From GCA-003244245 sp050699595 (GTDB lineage: Bacteria > Actinomycetota > Actinomycetes > Mycobacteriales > Pseudonocardiaceae), in the NCBI GenBank assembly GCA_050699595.1, contig JBOHFI010000013.1, forward strand, positions 1 to 64,000: DNA of 64,000 nucleotides, written 5' to 3'. Positions within the stretch are counted from its first letter, which is position 1; every line of letters begins with the position of its first letter. Both the position numbers and the translations under genes were made by a program. The notes under the pieces were generated by a model that searched no databases, was not told the origin of the DNA, and worked only from the letters and a program-made list of their open reading frames with translations. This document shows, piece by piece, positions 24,139 through 33,419 of the stretch.

Positions 24139-24386
24139 GGCGTGATCAGGGGTGGCAGTTGCGTCAGGAGACAGTGTGCGCACACCCGTACGTGGAGGGG
24201 ATAGTTCGGCTCCGGCTCGTCCAGCTGGTGAGCGGTGAGAAACCGCTCACACGGCGGCGTCGCCCCGAGGTCGAGAAAACTGCGGAGCGCATGAGATCCG
24301 CAGAGCCGGCAAGTAAGCCCGAACCGGCGGTCCGGCGCTGTGGACGACTGCCCATTTCCTGCCGGCTCAACGAGATCGACGTTCAT
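24137..24386 (-). pseudogene. N-terminal zinc-binding fragment of a sugar C-methyltransferase-type protein
   Basis: Minus-strand frame beginning MNVDLVEPAGN, then CRLCG, FLDLGATPPCERFL and VRVCAHCLLTQLP. The two C-x2-C pairs are the zinc-binding domain that opens NovU/TylC3-type class I methyltransferases of sugar pathways. The SAM-binding and catalytic domains (about 300 residues) are absent; similarity stops near 24140, back to back with the aminotransferase remnant. Confidence 0.65.
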
Positions 24387-24445
24387 GCTCTGATCGTCAC
24401 GCCCAAGGACCATGATTCGTTGTGGTGGGCGCGACGGCAGGAGCA

Positions 24446-26008
24446 TCAGCAACCCCCAGCGGCCAGATTGTCACTGAAACCACTGCCCACGTCCTGCTTG
24501 TACGGGTCGGCTTGCCATGCGACGGCCTTGAGAGATCGACCCGTGTCAAAAGGTGTGAACTCCCACGGTCCCCGGTAAGAGTTGTTCCGCCATACGTTCT
24601 CCCGCTTGAAGGTAATTGCTTGCGAGATTACGTAGCCTTTATACGGGGACCATTGCGGATAAGTGCCGTAGTTCGACAGCACCGCCATGCGGCCACGCAT
24701 TCCGTCTGGACACCCGACCGTCGCCGGGGTGAAGATGAAGATGTTGTCGTGGACATCGAGGCGCTGGGTCCTCCACCGGCAGTCATCATAAAGCGGCTTA
24801 GTGGCGATGCCCGGTTGCGAGCACTTCGCCGGCGAAGACACGAGCCGAGTGCAGGAGCCCGTCGACGTGTTGGCGAGGCTGTTGCAGAAGCGGTCGGCGT
24901 TCTCCCACGCGGTGATTCCCGACCAGTTGTCGTCCAGAACGTTGTCGTAGATCTCGATCTTGTTGGTACGCGCCGGGACACGAGGCTCACCACCAGACTC
25001 GCTCACGTAGATGGTGCCGACCGGAAATTTGTCTCCCCGGTCCGCGAACTTCTTGCCCTCGACCAGCGTGTTTCCTCGGATCATATTACCGTGGAGGATG
25101 AGGTTGTAGCTGGTCTCGTACATGACCGCTTCGCCGTCGTTGGCCTCGATCAAGTTGTTCTCGATGAGGAAATCGTTGTTATTCGTATCTGCCCACAGGC
25201 CGGCTCCACGGTTGTCGTGAATCCAGTTGGATCGCACGTCGGCCCCATTCACGGACCAGAACTTGACGCCTCCCGTGCAGCCACAGCCCGGATGTTTCGC
25301 CTCCCAGTCATCGGTATTGTTTCCGACGATCTCGTTGTTTTCGACCATGAGCCCGACAATCGCGTTTCCAGCCTTGTAGGCATCCATTCCGTACTGCCCA
25401 TTGTCACGAAGGCAGTTGTGTCTCACCTGCTGGCGGGCACCAGCCATGAGGCCCGCGCCCTTATTGCGCTGGATTGTGTCGTCCTCGATCACCCAGCCGT
25501 CACCAGAGTCGTGATTGACTACACCCTGATCCTGTGGGGGAATGAACCCTTGTACCGTCACGTTCCGGATCGTCACGTTGACGGCCTGCCCGGTGAAGGC
25601 GTATCGGTTCAGCCCACGGCCGTCGATGACCACGCCGGGCGCACCGATATAGGTGTCTCCGTCCTTGGGGATGACCTGTCCGAACTCTTTCGTACCGAGG
25701 GTGTGCACGCCGGGGGCGAGCCAGAACGTGGTTCCGGGCGGATGAGCGGCGGTCTTGCCGTCAAGGTCGTCGTCGACTGCCGGGTCGACAACGACCGCTC
25801 CCGAGGGGGCGGAGGCGGGGCCGGCCACCTGTTCGTCGCACACCGCGGCGGACCGCTCGGTCGGCGCGGTCGGCCCGGGAGCCGTCGCGGCCTTGACCGG
25901 AGCGCACGAGGCAAGGACGAGCGAAAGGAACACCGCCGGTATCACCACCCGGCGGCGGGATCTGCGCAAGCCAGCGTCCGCGGCGGCACATCCCTCCAGG
26001 CGTCTCAC
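24446..26008 (-). CDS. Secreted lipoprotein with right-handed parallel beta-helix
   Basis: 520 residues. A basic amino end, hydrophobic core and lipobox LVLASC (cysteine about residue 35) predict export and lipid anchoring. The mature part has a W-L-A-P-G-V-H-T-L segment. It is followed by a ladder of repeated N-x-I/V-x-x-N turns (VENNEIVGNN, IHDNRGAGLWAD, IENNLIEAND, LHGNMIRGNT, IYDNVLDDN). This is the parallel beta-helix fold of polysaccharide lyases, epimerases and glycoside hydrolases. It is the last gene of the cluster B operon and overlaps the stop of the heparinase-type gene (GTGA). Together they suggest processing of the cluster's own polymer. Catalytic residues cannot be named. Confidence 0.83.
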   Translation of the reverse strand: MRRLEGCAAADAGLRRSRRRVVIPAVFLSLVLASCAPVKAATAPGPTAPTERSAAVCDEQVAGPASAPSGAVVVDPAVDDDLDGKTAAHPPGTTFWLAPGVHTLGTKEFGQVIPKDGDTYIGAPGVVIDGRGLNRYAFTGQAVNVTIRNVTVQGFIPPQDQGVVNHDSGDGWVIEDDTIQRNKGAGLMAGARQQVRHNCLRDNGQYGMDAYKAGNAIVGLMVENNEIVGNNTDDWEAKHPGCGCTGGVKFWSVNGADVRSNWIHDNRGAGLWADTNNNDFLIENNLIEANDGEAVMYETSYNLILHGNMIRGNTLVEGKKFADRGDKFPVGTIYVSESGGEPRVPARTNKIEIYDNVLDDNWSGITAWENADRFCNSLANTSTGSCTRLVSSPAKCSQPGIATKPLYDDCRWRTQRLDVHDNIFIFTPATVGCPDGMRGRMAVLSNYGTYPQWSPYKGYVISQAITFKRENVWRNNSYRGPWEFTPFDTGRSLKAVAWQADPYKQDVGSGFSDNLAAGGC

Positions 26009-27996
26009 TGGCTGAAACGAATTCGTGTGGTCAGCGCAGCGATGTCACCGCCGATGAAGCCCCTCCCGAGCAGGGTGACGGCAGGCTGTTTGCGCCCGAA
26101 CCCGGCGGAATACCAGCCCAACGGTGGGCTGGTCTCGCCGCGGTGGGCTGTCCAGGAGAGCTCCGAGGGCAGCTCGAGCGCGGCCACGCGCTCCCGTCCC
26201 CCGTGTGTCCAGCTGAGGTGTGCCTTGTCCTCGGCGAGGTCAGCGGTGATCCGGGGACCGAGGTGGAACGTGAGCCGGCACGAGTGGCGGTGCCGACTCA
26301 CGACCTCGTCGAGCACCCTGAGCTCGCGTTTCCCGCTATCCAGCTCCACCGATCGCCGGTGCACGGCGGGATGGCTCAGGCGGCAGTAGCCGTCGTGCAC
26401 GGCGTCCCAGCGAGAAACCCCACCCGTGTTCGCGCGGGCCACGAGAACACGGCTGCGGGCGTGTCGAGTCCACATGAACGATCCCGCCATGGTGGACTGA
26501 TCATGGCCGTCGAGCTCCAACGTATTGTGACCAAGCGTCGAACGGAAATAAGATCGCCATACGGGCTCGCCGTGGTAGCAGAAGGTACCTGGGTCAGCGA
26601 GCAGGTCGACCCCGTCGTGTCGAACCTCCACCGACAAAGCGTCAGCATGCGCGTGCGCAGCAATGGACAGAAATCCGTGCGGACCGCCGTCGCAGCGGCA
26701 CCAGAGCTCACCGTCGACATCGCGGCGCGGCACACGCAGAATCGTGAGCCCGGCATCAGCGAAGTGGAAGGGTCGGCGCTCGGAGCGACTGACCGCCGGT
26801 GGTCGCGGCCGCGTCAGCGCGGTCAACAACGGCGTGCGCACGTCGTGGCGTCCTGTCTCCGGCCACCATGGCAGTCGCCCGAACAGGATCTCGCCAGTGG
26901 CCAGCAACGAAGCCCATTGATCGGTGCCCTCGCCGTCGACGACGAGCCCGTGCCCATCATCGCCGTCTCCCTGCCTAGGCGGCCGCAACTGCGTGTCGAC
27001 GATGGCCGCCAGCGCATCGACCATGCGCAGCAGCACAAGCCACGTCGACCCAGGCATCGGGTAACCGGTGGCGTCGGCCTCGATCGCAGCGGCCAGGCCC
27101 AGCTCCAGCACCAGCCCGTGGTATCCGGTCGCGAGCTCGCGGCCCACGCCCGAAGGGAAGGTGTTCCGCTGCAGCTGCTCGTCCAGCAGACACATCGCGT
27201 CGGTACGCCAGCGGCCTGATTCGGGGAACCACGGGAAAGCGCACGCCGCCGCGAGCTGGCCGGCGGCCTCAGCCACGATGTGGTTGTTCGCCGACGAGCC
27301 GATGCTCGGAAACGCGCTCAGCCACCGCTGGTGGCAGTAGATCTGGTGCAGGGCCTCCGGGTTGTCCTCGAACAAGTCCGGTGCGCCCGGCCAGCGGTCG
27401 AGCAGCCGGCGCACCCATACCCACGAGAGCAGCCGGATGCCGAGCTCGATCCCGCTGACCCAGTGCACTCCGCGCAACGGCGGGTTGGCTGCCCACCACG
27501 ACTTCAGGTGGTCGGCCACCCGGCAGGCGTACCGGTCGTCCCCGGTGACGGCGAAGGCCGCCGCGAGGATCGTGAGGTGATGGTGGCGGGATAGCTCCCA
27601 CAGCTGCTTGATATCCCCGACGGCCTGCTCGTCACGGTAGTCGATGTCGAAGGCGTAGGCGTGCGCAGGCGCCCGCCGGCTCGTTCTCGGGTCGAATGAC
27701 CAGTCGGGGCAGACCATGTCGTTGCGCGCGACGCCGAAGAACTCCGCGTGCCCGTCCATCAGCCGCTGCGCGGTGGCCGTCAAACGTGCCGTCGCGTCGT
27801 TCGGGACGGTCCCCGCTACGTGTTCGGGGAGCACCGCCGTGAACCGCCGCGGGCGCAGGCAACTGCGCTCGGGCTGGAAGGGTTCCTCGAGGAGTCCCCG
27901 CCAGCGGCGGATCCGCACCGCGGCCCGAGCCCGACGCAGCATCTCTTCCGGGTCCATCCTGGACAAGCGGCGCAGGTACCACCCGAGGCTCGTCAT
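26005..27996 (-). CDS. Heparinase II/III family protein (polysaccharide lyase-like)
   Basis: 663 residues. An (alpha/alpha) toroid domain occupies the first 380 residues, with SANNHIVAEAAG (the N-N-H catalytic-type motif) and YHGLVLELGLAAAIEA. The C-terminal beta-sandwich contains AHAHADALSVEV, the H-x-H-x-D motif of PL12-like heparinase II/III proteins, and LLADPGTFCY. Such proteins cleave uronate-containing polymers or act in their biosynthesis. The ATG start overlaps the stop of the bi-domain oxidoreductase (ATGA). No signal peptide is seen, so it may act in the cytoplasm or be exported another way. Neighbours with AsnB and a uronate dehydrogenase support a uronate polymer. Confidence 0.87.
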   Translation of the reverse strand: MTSLGWYLRRLSRMDPEEMLRRARAAVRIRRWRGLLEEPFQPERSCLRPRRFTAVLPEHVAGTVPNDATARLTATAQRLMDGHAEFFGVARNDMVCPDWSFDPRTSRRAPAHAYAFDIDYRDEQAVGDIKQLWELSRHHHLTILAAAFAVTGDDRYACRVADHLKSWWAANPPLRGVHWVSGIELGIRLLSWVWVRRLLDRWPGAPDLFEDNPEALHQIYCHQRWLSAFPSIGSSANNHIVAEAAGQLAAACAFPWFPESGRWRTDAMCLLDEQLQRNTFPSGVGRELATGYHGLVLELGLAAAIEADATGYPMPGSTWLVLLRMVDALAAIVDTQLRPPRQGDGDDGHGLVVDGEGTDQWASLLATGEILFGRLPWWPETGRHDVRTPLLTALTRPRPPAVSRSERRPFHFADAGLTILRVPRRDVDGELWCRCDGGPHGFLSIAAHAHADALSVEVRHDGVDLLADPGTFCYHGEPVWRSYFRSTLGHNTLELDGHDQSTMAGSFMWTRHARSRVLVARANTGGVSRWDAVHDGYCRLSHPAVHRRSVELDSGKRELRVLDEVVSRHRHSCRLTFHLGPRITADLAEDKAHLSWTHGGRERVAALELPSELSWTAHRGETSPPLGWYSAGFGRKQPAVTLLGRGFIGGDIAALTTRIRFSQ

Positions 27997-30260
27997 GGCT
28001 GGACACCTCGGGACAGGGTTGCCGTGGTCAGTTCGACCGGGGCTCCGATGGCGAGACTCGTGTGCACCGCCAGGGTGGCCCGGGTGGTCGCGATCAGTGA
28101 CTCGGCCGGGACGGGCATGGGTCCGCTGGAGAGGATCGCATCGACGAACGCGTCGAGCTGAGCGCGCTGGCCCTTGTCGCGCGTCAGAAGGATCCCCAGG
28201 GGGACCCTCAGGGGGATCCGGGGAGCGGTCCATCGTGTGCGGACGTGCAGCGTGCTCCGCCGGAAGTCGTCGAAACGCAGGACCTTGCCATCCGCGACGA
28301 CCTCGAAGGTCTCCTTGGGGAACCGGGCACTGCCGGTCGTCGCGTAGGTGATCGCGGCGGTGGACCCGTCGGTATGCCGCAGGACGATCTGCAGGTCCGC
28401 CTGCCCCGGTGTCGCGTAGGCGAAGACCGACGAGGGTGCGGCGTCCAGCCACCAGCTGACGGTGTCGATGAAGTGCCCGCCTTCGCCGTCGAAGCGCGAA
28501 CCCTCGCTATCCCGCCGGCCGTACCAGCTGCGCTGCTCGAGCCGCCCGGCGTTGATGAGGTAGCGGACCGAGGCCGGCCCCATTCGGCGCCCAAAGCGTG
28601 TCCTGGCCTCACGTAGTAACGGCGCGAACCGGCGGTTGAAGCCGACATGCAGGCGGTCGTTACCCGACTCCTCCATGGCCAGCAGCACCGCGCTCAGCTC
28701 CACCTCCGTGAGCGCGAGTGGCTTCTCCACGAAAACGGCCTTCCCGGCCCGCAGCGCCTGGCAGGTCAGCTCTGCGTGGGAGCTGTGCCTGGTCACGACG
28801 AAGACCGCGTCCACGGAAGGGTCCTGGAGCATGCCGCGGACGTCGGTGGACGCCGAGTCGAAGCTGAACTTGCGCTTGGCGTTGGATGCCGACAGCGCTG
28901 AGGTCGTGACGACCTGCCGGAGATCGACGTCAGCACGCTGGGCCAGGTGCGGTAGTAACATGGCCGACGCGTAGTTGCCCGCCCCGATGAACGCGACGCG
29001 CAGCGGTCCGCCGGGGCGCGCCTGGCGCCGGGAGTTTTGTGCTAGCGATTTTTCACGCGTGCCATTCGGCGGCGCCGAGTCCTGTGCTGCCGCGCTCTCC
29101 TGGGCCGCCGGTTGCGCGGGGCTCACGAATTCCCCGGTAGACGGGTAGCGGAACAGCACCGCGACGGCTCGTAGCCGGCCTTCCTTCAAACGCTGGTAGG
29201 TATCGACCGCCGCCGAGAAATCCGCGACATGGGAGATCAGCGGGCCGACATCGATCCGCTTTCTGGCGAGGAGGTCAAGGAAGCACTCCAGGTTGCGCCG
29301 CTGCGTCCAGCGTACGTAGCCGATCGGGTAGTCTCGGCCTTCGAGTTCGTAGCCTGGGTCGTAGCGGCCGGGGCCGTAGGAGCGGGAGAAGCGGACATCC
29401 AGCTCCTTCTCGTAATAAGCGTTCCACGGCAGGTCCAGGCTGCACTTGCCGATGTCCACGACCCTGCCCCGGTCGCGGCTCAACCGCGCAGCGAGCTCGA
29501 CAGGCTCGTTGCCGGCGCCGCCCGCCGCGAGATAAACTTGATCCACACCGTGACCACCTGTCAGCTCGTGGACAGCGTTGTCGACAAGATCTGAACCCGG
29601 GCCGCCGCACACGATCGCTCCGAGCCGTTCCGCGAGCCGGCAGCGTTCCGACGCCGGCTCGACCCCGATGACCCGAGCCCCCGAGGCCGTGAGCAACTGC
29701 ACCACCAGCTGCCCGATGAGTCCGAGCCCGATGACAAGGGCGACCTCACCCAGTTGCGGCTCCCCGCGACGCACGCCTTGCAGGGCGATCGCACCGACTG
29801 TGCCGAACGCCGCGTGCTGGGCGGTGACGCCGTCGGGCATCCGGCTATAGAGGTTCGTGGGGACCCAGTTGATCTCGCTGTGCAGCGCGTGCTCGTTGCC
29901 CGCACACGCGATGACGTCCCCGACGGCCACGTCATGCACACCGGCACCGACTCGCTCGACCACCCCGCACGACGAGTAGCCCAGCGGGGTGTAGGAGTCG
30001 AGCCGGTTGACCACCTTGCGGTATGTGGCACCGGGCCCGGCGCTGGCCGCGCTCTGCAGGACCTTCGCGACCTGGTCCGGCCGGGCGCGTGCCTTGGCCA
30101 GCAGCGACATGCCGGCCTCGCCCACTTTCATCAGCTCGGTGCCGGTGGAGATCAACGAGTATTGAGTACGGACAAGCACGCCCCCCGGTTGGCATCTGGG
30201 GACCGGGACGTCCAGTAGCACCAGCTCGCCCGTCTTGTAGTTCTGCACAACCTGCTTCAT
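27993..30260 (-). CDS. Bi-domain oxidoreductase: zinc-type alcohol dehydrogenase fused to Gfo/Idh/MocA
   Basis: 755 residues. The first 380 are a medium-chain dehydrogenase domain (GYSSCGVVERVGAGV, then VALVIGLGLIGQLVVQLL for NAD(P)). After a linker rich in Ala/Gln, residues about 423-755 form a Gfo/Idh domain (VAFIGAGNYASAMLLPHL, FVEKPLALT). The fused architecture is well known from exopolysaccharide loci next to heparinase-type and asparagine synthase genes, but its reaction is not established. Both halves would act on sugar hydroxyls. The start ATG at 30260 has GGGGAATG about 5 nt upstream, preferred over a GTG 12 nt earlier. It is translationally coupled to the heparinase gene. Confidence 0.86.
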   Translation of the reverse strand: MKQVVQNYKTGELVLLDVPVPRCQPGGVLVRTQYSLISTGTELMKVGEAGMSLLAKARARPDQVAKVLQSAASAGPGATYRKVVNRLDSYTPLGYSSCGVVERVGAGVHDVAVGDVIACAGNEHALHSEINWVPTNLYSRMPDGVTAQHAAFGTVGAIALQGVRRGEPQLGEVALVIGLGLIGQLVVQLLTASGARVIGVEPASERCRLAERLGAIVCGGPGSDLVDNAVHELTGGHGVDQVYLAAGGAGNEPVELAARLSRDRGRVVDIGKCSLDLPWNAYYEKELDVRFSRSYGPGRYDPGYELEGRDYPIGYVRWTQRRNLECFLDLLARKRIDVGPLISHVADFSAAVDTYQRLKEGRLRAVAVLFRYPSTGEFVSPAQPAAQESAAAQDSAPPNGTREKSLAQNSRRQARPGGPLRVAFIGAGNYASAMLLPHLAQRADVDLRQVVTTSALSASNAKRKFSFDSASTDVRGMLQDPSVDAVFVVTRHSSHAELTCQALRAGKAVFVEKPLALTEVELSAVLLAMEESGNDRLHVGFNRRFAPLLREARTRFGRRMGPASVRYLINAGRLEQRSWYGRRDSEGSRFDGEGGHFIDTVSWWLDAAPSSVFAYATPGQADLQIVLRHTDGSTAAITYATTGSARFPKETFEVVADGKVLRFDDFRRSTLHVRTRWTAPRIPLRVPLGILLTRDKGQRAQLDAFVDAILSSGPMPVPAESLIATTRATLAVHTSLAIGAPVELTTATLSRGVQP

Positions 30261-30272
30261 GACATTCCCCAC

Positions 30273-32192
30273 CTACGCTGCTCGCATTTCACGGGCACCA
30301 GCCTCCTTTGCACTGCGATACCAGTACTCCAGCGTCACGATGTGCCAGAGATGCTTCGAACGGTCCTGCTGACCAGACGCATCCTCCGCGACGAGGCGCG
30401 CCAGCGGCTCGCGCCGCAGGAACCCGGACGACACGAGCAGTCCGTCGTGGATGACCTCCCGCACCAGCGGGGCCAGGTCACGACTCATCCAGGCACGCAG
30501 CGGCGCGCTGAACAGGCCTTTCGGCCGGTACGCGATCTCTCTCGGCAGGATGGACAGCGCCGCCTCCTTGAGCGCGGCCTTACCCTGGCGACCGACGACC
30601 TTGCGGTGACCCGGGAGGCTGAAGGCGGCCTTCACGACCTCCACGTCGACGAACGGCACGCGCACCTCGGTGGACGCAGCCATGCTCGAGCGGTCGGTGT
30701 AAGCGAGATTCAGGCCAGGCATAAACATCCGTGCGTCGGCCAGGCACATCCGGTTGACGAAGTCGCCGAGCGCCTGATCGGAGTACACGTCGGCATGCTC
30801 GGTCAGCACCTCCTCGACAACGTCGGCGAGCCCGGGGTCCACAAGGTCCAGCAGCTCAAGCCGGTCGTACATCGTGTAGCTACGCCGGAAGGCTGTCTCC
30901 TCGGAGAGCTCGGCAAAGGACAGGAAGCGCTTGGCGAACCGGACAGACCGGTACCCGCGCCGCGAGGTCGCCACCGGCAAGCGTTCGACCACCGACTTCA
31001 TGGCCCCCCGGAGTACTCCCGGCACCCCCCGATACCTCACGGCCAGGACGTTCGCCAGATGCTTGCGGTAACCACCGAACAGCTCGTCTGCGCCCATTCC
31101 GGACAGCAGCACCTTGACGCCGGCCTCACGGGCCGCCGAGGAGATCAGGAAGGTGTTGATTGCGGCCGGGTCACCGAGTGGTTCGTCGAGGTGGTACACG
31201 ATGGTCGGGAGCAGGTCGCGGATCTGTGGTGCGATCTCGATCTCGTGGAGCTCGACGCCGAAGCGCTCGGCGACCTGCCGGGCGTATCGCACATCGTCGG
31301 GCATGGATTCCCACCGCGCGTCCTCCGGCCGGAACCCGATCGTGTAGGCGGAGATGCCGGCCTGATGACGCGTCGCGATAGCGGTGAGGTAGCTCGAGTC
31401 CAGCCCACCAGAAAGGAACGTCGCCACGGGCACGTCGGCGAGTAGGTGACGGCGCGTCGAATCGGCGATAACGGCGTGGAGGTCCGGCGCCGGGAGCTCG
31501 GCGGCTTCCTGTGCGACATCGCGGATCGACCAATAGAAGCCTCGCTCAACCTGACCGTCAGGCCGGCACCGCAGCCACGTGCCCGGCTGCAGCTTCTCCG
31601 CCTCCCGAAAGGCACACCGGCTGTCCGGGACCCAGTAGTAGAGCAGTGATGCCACGAGCGCGGCGTCGTCGACGCGCAGGGACGAGCCGAGTGTTGCGGC
31701 GAGCGCCTTGAGCTCGGAGGAGAAGACCAGGCCCCCGCCGCGACGCAGGACGAACAGCGGCTTGATGCCTAGCTGGTCACGGGCGAGGACCAGCTCACCG
31801 GTTCGCTCGTCGAAGACGGCGAAGGCGAACATGCCTCGCAGCCGAGGCAGGCACCGTATCCCCCAGCGACGCCACGCCTCGAGGAGGACCTCTGTGTCGG
31901 AGGACCCGCGGAAGCGGACACCTGCGGACTGCAGCTCACCGCGCAGCTCCAGATAGTTGAAGAGCTCGCCGTTGTATGTCAGCGCCAGGCCGTCGCGGAC
32001 CATGGGCTGAGCCCCGGTCGGAGACAAGTCCATGATCGACAGGCGCCGATGGCCCAGGTGCACCTCTCCCTGCCCAGCGGCATGCCCATAACGGCCCGTA
32101 CCGTCCGGCCCACGGTGCGCGATGATCTCGGTGAGACGATCGGTCAGAGGGCCGCCCTCCGGCCAGAGAAAGGTGCCAGCGATGCCACACAT
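30273..32192 (-). CDS. asnB: Glutamine-dependent asparagine synthase-type amidotransferase
   Basis: 639 residues. Cys2 after the initiator Met (MCGIAG) is the glutaminase nucleophile, with HRGPDG and YNGELFNY completing the Ntn domain. The synthetase domain has the pyrophosphate loop SGGLDSS at residues 261-267 and later LLSGMGADELFGGYRKHL. It makes an amide from a carboxylate, ATP and glutamine. In surface-glycan loci such enzymes commonly amidate uronic acids rather than aspartate, which fits the UDP/GDP-sugar dehydrogenase two genes upstream. It sits 12 bp before the bi-domain oxidoreductase in the same operon. Housekeeping asparagine synthesis is the alternative role. Confidence 0.92.
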   Translation of the reverse strand: MCGIAGTFLWPEGGPLTDRLTEIIAHRGPDGTGRYGHAAGQGEVHLGHRRLSIMDLSPTGAQPMVRDGLALTYNGELFNYLELRGELQSAGVRFRGSSDTEVLLEAWRRWGIRCLPRLRGMFAFAVFDERTGELVLARDQLGIKPLFVLRRGGGLVFSSELKALAATLGSSLRVDDAALVASLLYYWVPDSRCAFREAEKLQPGTWLRCRPDGQVERGFYWSIRDVAQEAAELPAPDLHAVIADSTRRHLLADVPVATFLSGGLDSSYLTAIATRHQAGISAYTIGFRPEDARWESMPDDVRYARQVAERFGVELHEIEIAPQIRDLLPTIVYHLDEPLGDPAAINTFLISSAAREAGVKVLLSGMGADELFGGYRKHLANVLAVRYRGVPGVLRGAMKSVVERLPVATSRRGYRSVRFAKRFLSFAELSEETAFRRSYTMYDRLELLDLVDPGLADVVEEVLTEHADVYSDQALGDFVNRMCLADARMFMPGLNLAYTDRSSMAASTEVRVPFVDVEVVKAAFSLPGHRKVVGRQGKAALKEAALSILPREIAYRPKGLFSAPLRAWMSRDLAPLVREVIHDGLLVSSGFLRREPLARLVAEDASGQQDRSKHLWHIVTLEYWYRSAKEAGAREMRAA

Positions 32193-32210
32193 TAGTTATT
32201 TCGATGCCCT

Positions 32211-33419
32211 TCAGCGTCTGGAGAGACGGTCGTAGATTCCTACATACGAGGGTATCTGATGTTTCCACGAAAGTGCATCCTCGACGCGACGGCGACCCGC
32301 CGAGCTCATTTTATTTCGCCTGGTCTCGTCCCCCAGCAGTTCAAGGATCAGGCTGGCGAAGTGCTCGACCAGGTTCGGCTCGGCGTATACAGCCGCTTCT
32401 CCGGTCGAGACCCGCGTCTCGATGAGATCGAAAGCCACGACCGGGAGCTCGAAAGACATGTACTCCATGGTTTTGTTCATCGTCGAGACATCGTTGAGCG
32501 GATTCTTCGGATCCGGCGACAGACCGATGTCCGCAGTCGACAGTATCTGCGCGACCAACGGGTCAGGTGCCCGGCCGGTGAACTCCACATGGGGGTCCAA
32601 CCGCAGTTCGACGGCCAGCCGCCGCAGATCCTTGGCGGCGTCGCCGTCACCGATCAGGGTGAGGGCCACGTCGGACCGGCCACGGTTATGGACGATGTGG
32701 TGCATCGCGCGCAGTGCCAGGTCGACGCCGTCCTGCGGCCCCATCACTCCGAGGTAGGCCAGCAGGTACCGGTGCCCCCGGCGCAGGCTGGGATCAGGCT
32801 CCCCTCGGCGCATCGTGTCCGAGTCCGGGCCGGTACGGACGACCGTGACGTCGACGTCGCGTTTCCGGCCGCGCCGCAGTGCCAGCCTGCGGTACGAGCC
32901 GTTGGTGGCGATGACGTGCTCGGACAGGGCGTAGGTGATCCGCTCGGTCAGCAGAAGCGCGCGGTGGATACCGGAGGAGGGCCGGGAGAAGCGGGACTGG
33001 TAGAGCTCAGGGCACAGGTCATGCTGGTCGAACACCATCGTGACGCCGAAGAGCAGCATGAAAGGTGCAACGGCGGCCCAGAGCACGTCCGGTGGGTTGC
33101 ACACCTGCACGATGCCGAACGGCCGACGCTTCCAAGCCCTGGCCAGGTTCAGCAGGGTGGCCAGGATCGAGTACACGTACTCGGCGACGAACATCGCCTG
33201 CCGGGTGATCGGCGGGAACGGCCGGTACTTGAAGAGGTGGATGCCGCCCAGCACCTGGTAGCCCGGGTCCCCCTTGCCCTTCGGGCAGACAACCGACACC
33301 TCGTACCCATGATCGCGCAGCGCCTGGCATTCAAGCCAGACTCGCCGATCGAACGGCACCGGGAGGTTCTGGACGACGATACAGACGTGCCGGCTGCGTC
33401 GACCTGACGTGTTGCTCAC
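32211..33419 (-). CDS. Glycosyltransferase family 4
   Basis: 402 residues of GT-B fold. The acceptor half begins CIVVQNLPVPFDRRVWLECQ, typical of WbuB/FucNAc-type GT4 enzymes. The donor half has LAYLGVMGPQDGVDLAL, a VEFTGRAP segment and an E-rich helix (KTMEYMSFELPVVAFD). It adds a sugar to the lipid-linked repeat unit of cluster B. The GTG start overlaps the dehydrogenase stop (GTGA). Sugar and linkage are unknown. Confidence 0.88.
   Translation of the reverse strand: MSNTSGRRSRHVCIVVQNLPVPFDRRVWLECQALRDHGYEVSVVCPKGKGDPGYQVLGGIHLFKYRPFPPITRQAMFVAEYVYSILATLLNLARAWKRRPFGIVQVCNPPDVLWAAVAPFMLLFGVTMVFDQHDLCPELYQSRFSRPSSGIHRALLLTERITYALSEHVIATNGSYRRLALRRGRKRDVDVTVVRTGPDSDTMRRGEPDPSLRRGHRYLLAYLGVMGPQDGVDLALRAMHHIVHNRGRSDVALTLIGDGDAAKDLRRLAVELRLDPHVEFTGRAPDPLVAQILSTADIGLSPDPKNPLNDVSTMNKTMEYMSFELPVVAFDLIETRVSTGEAAVYAEPNLVEHFASLILELLGDETRRNKMSSAGRRRVEDALSWKHQIPSYVGIYDRLSRR

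Noticed and set aside
24422..26389. 655-codon open frame on the plus strand
   Set aside because: It lies opposite the beta-helix lipoprotein, whose signal peptide, lipobox and N-turn repeats are convincing. The antisense frame is a by-product of high GC at third positions.
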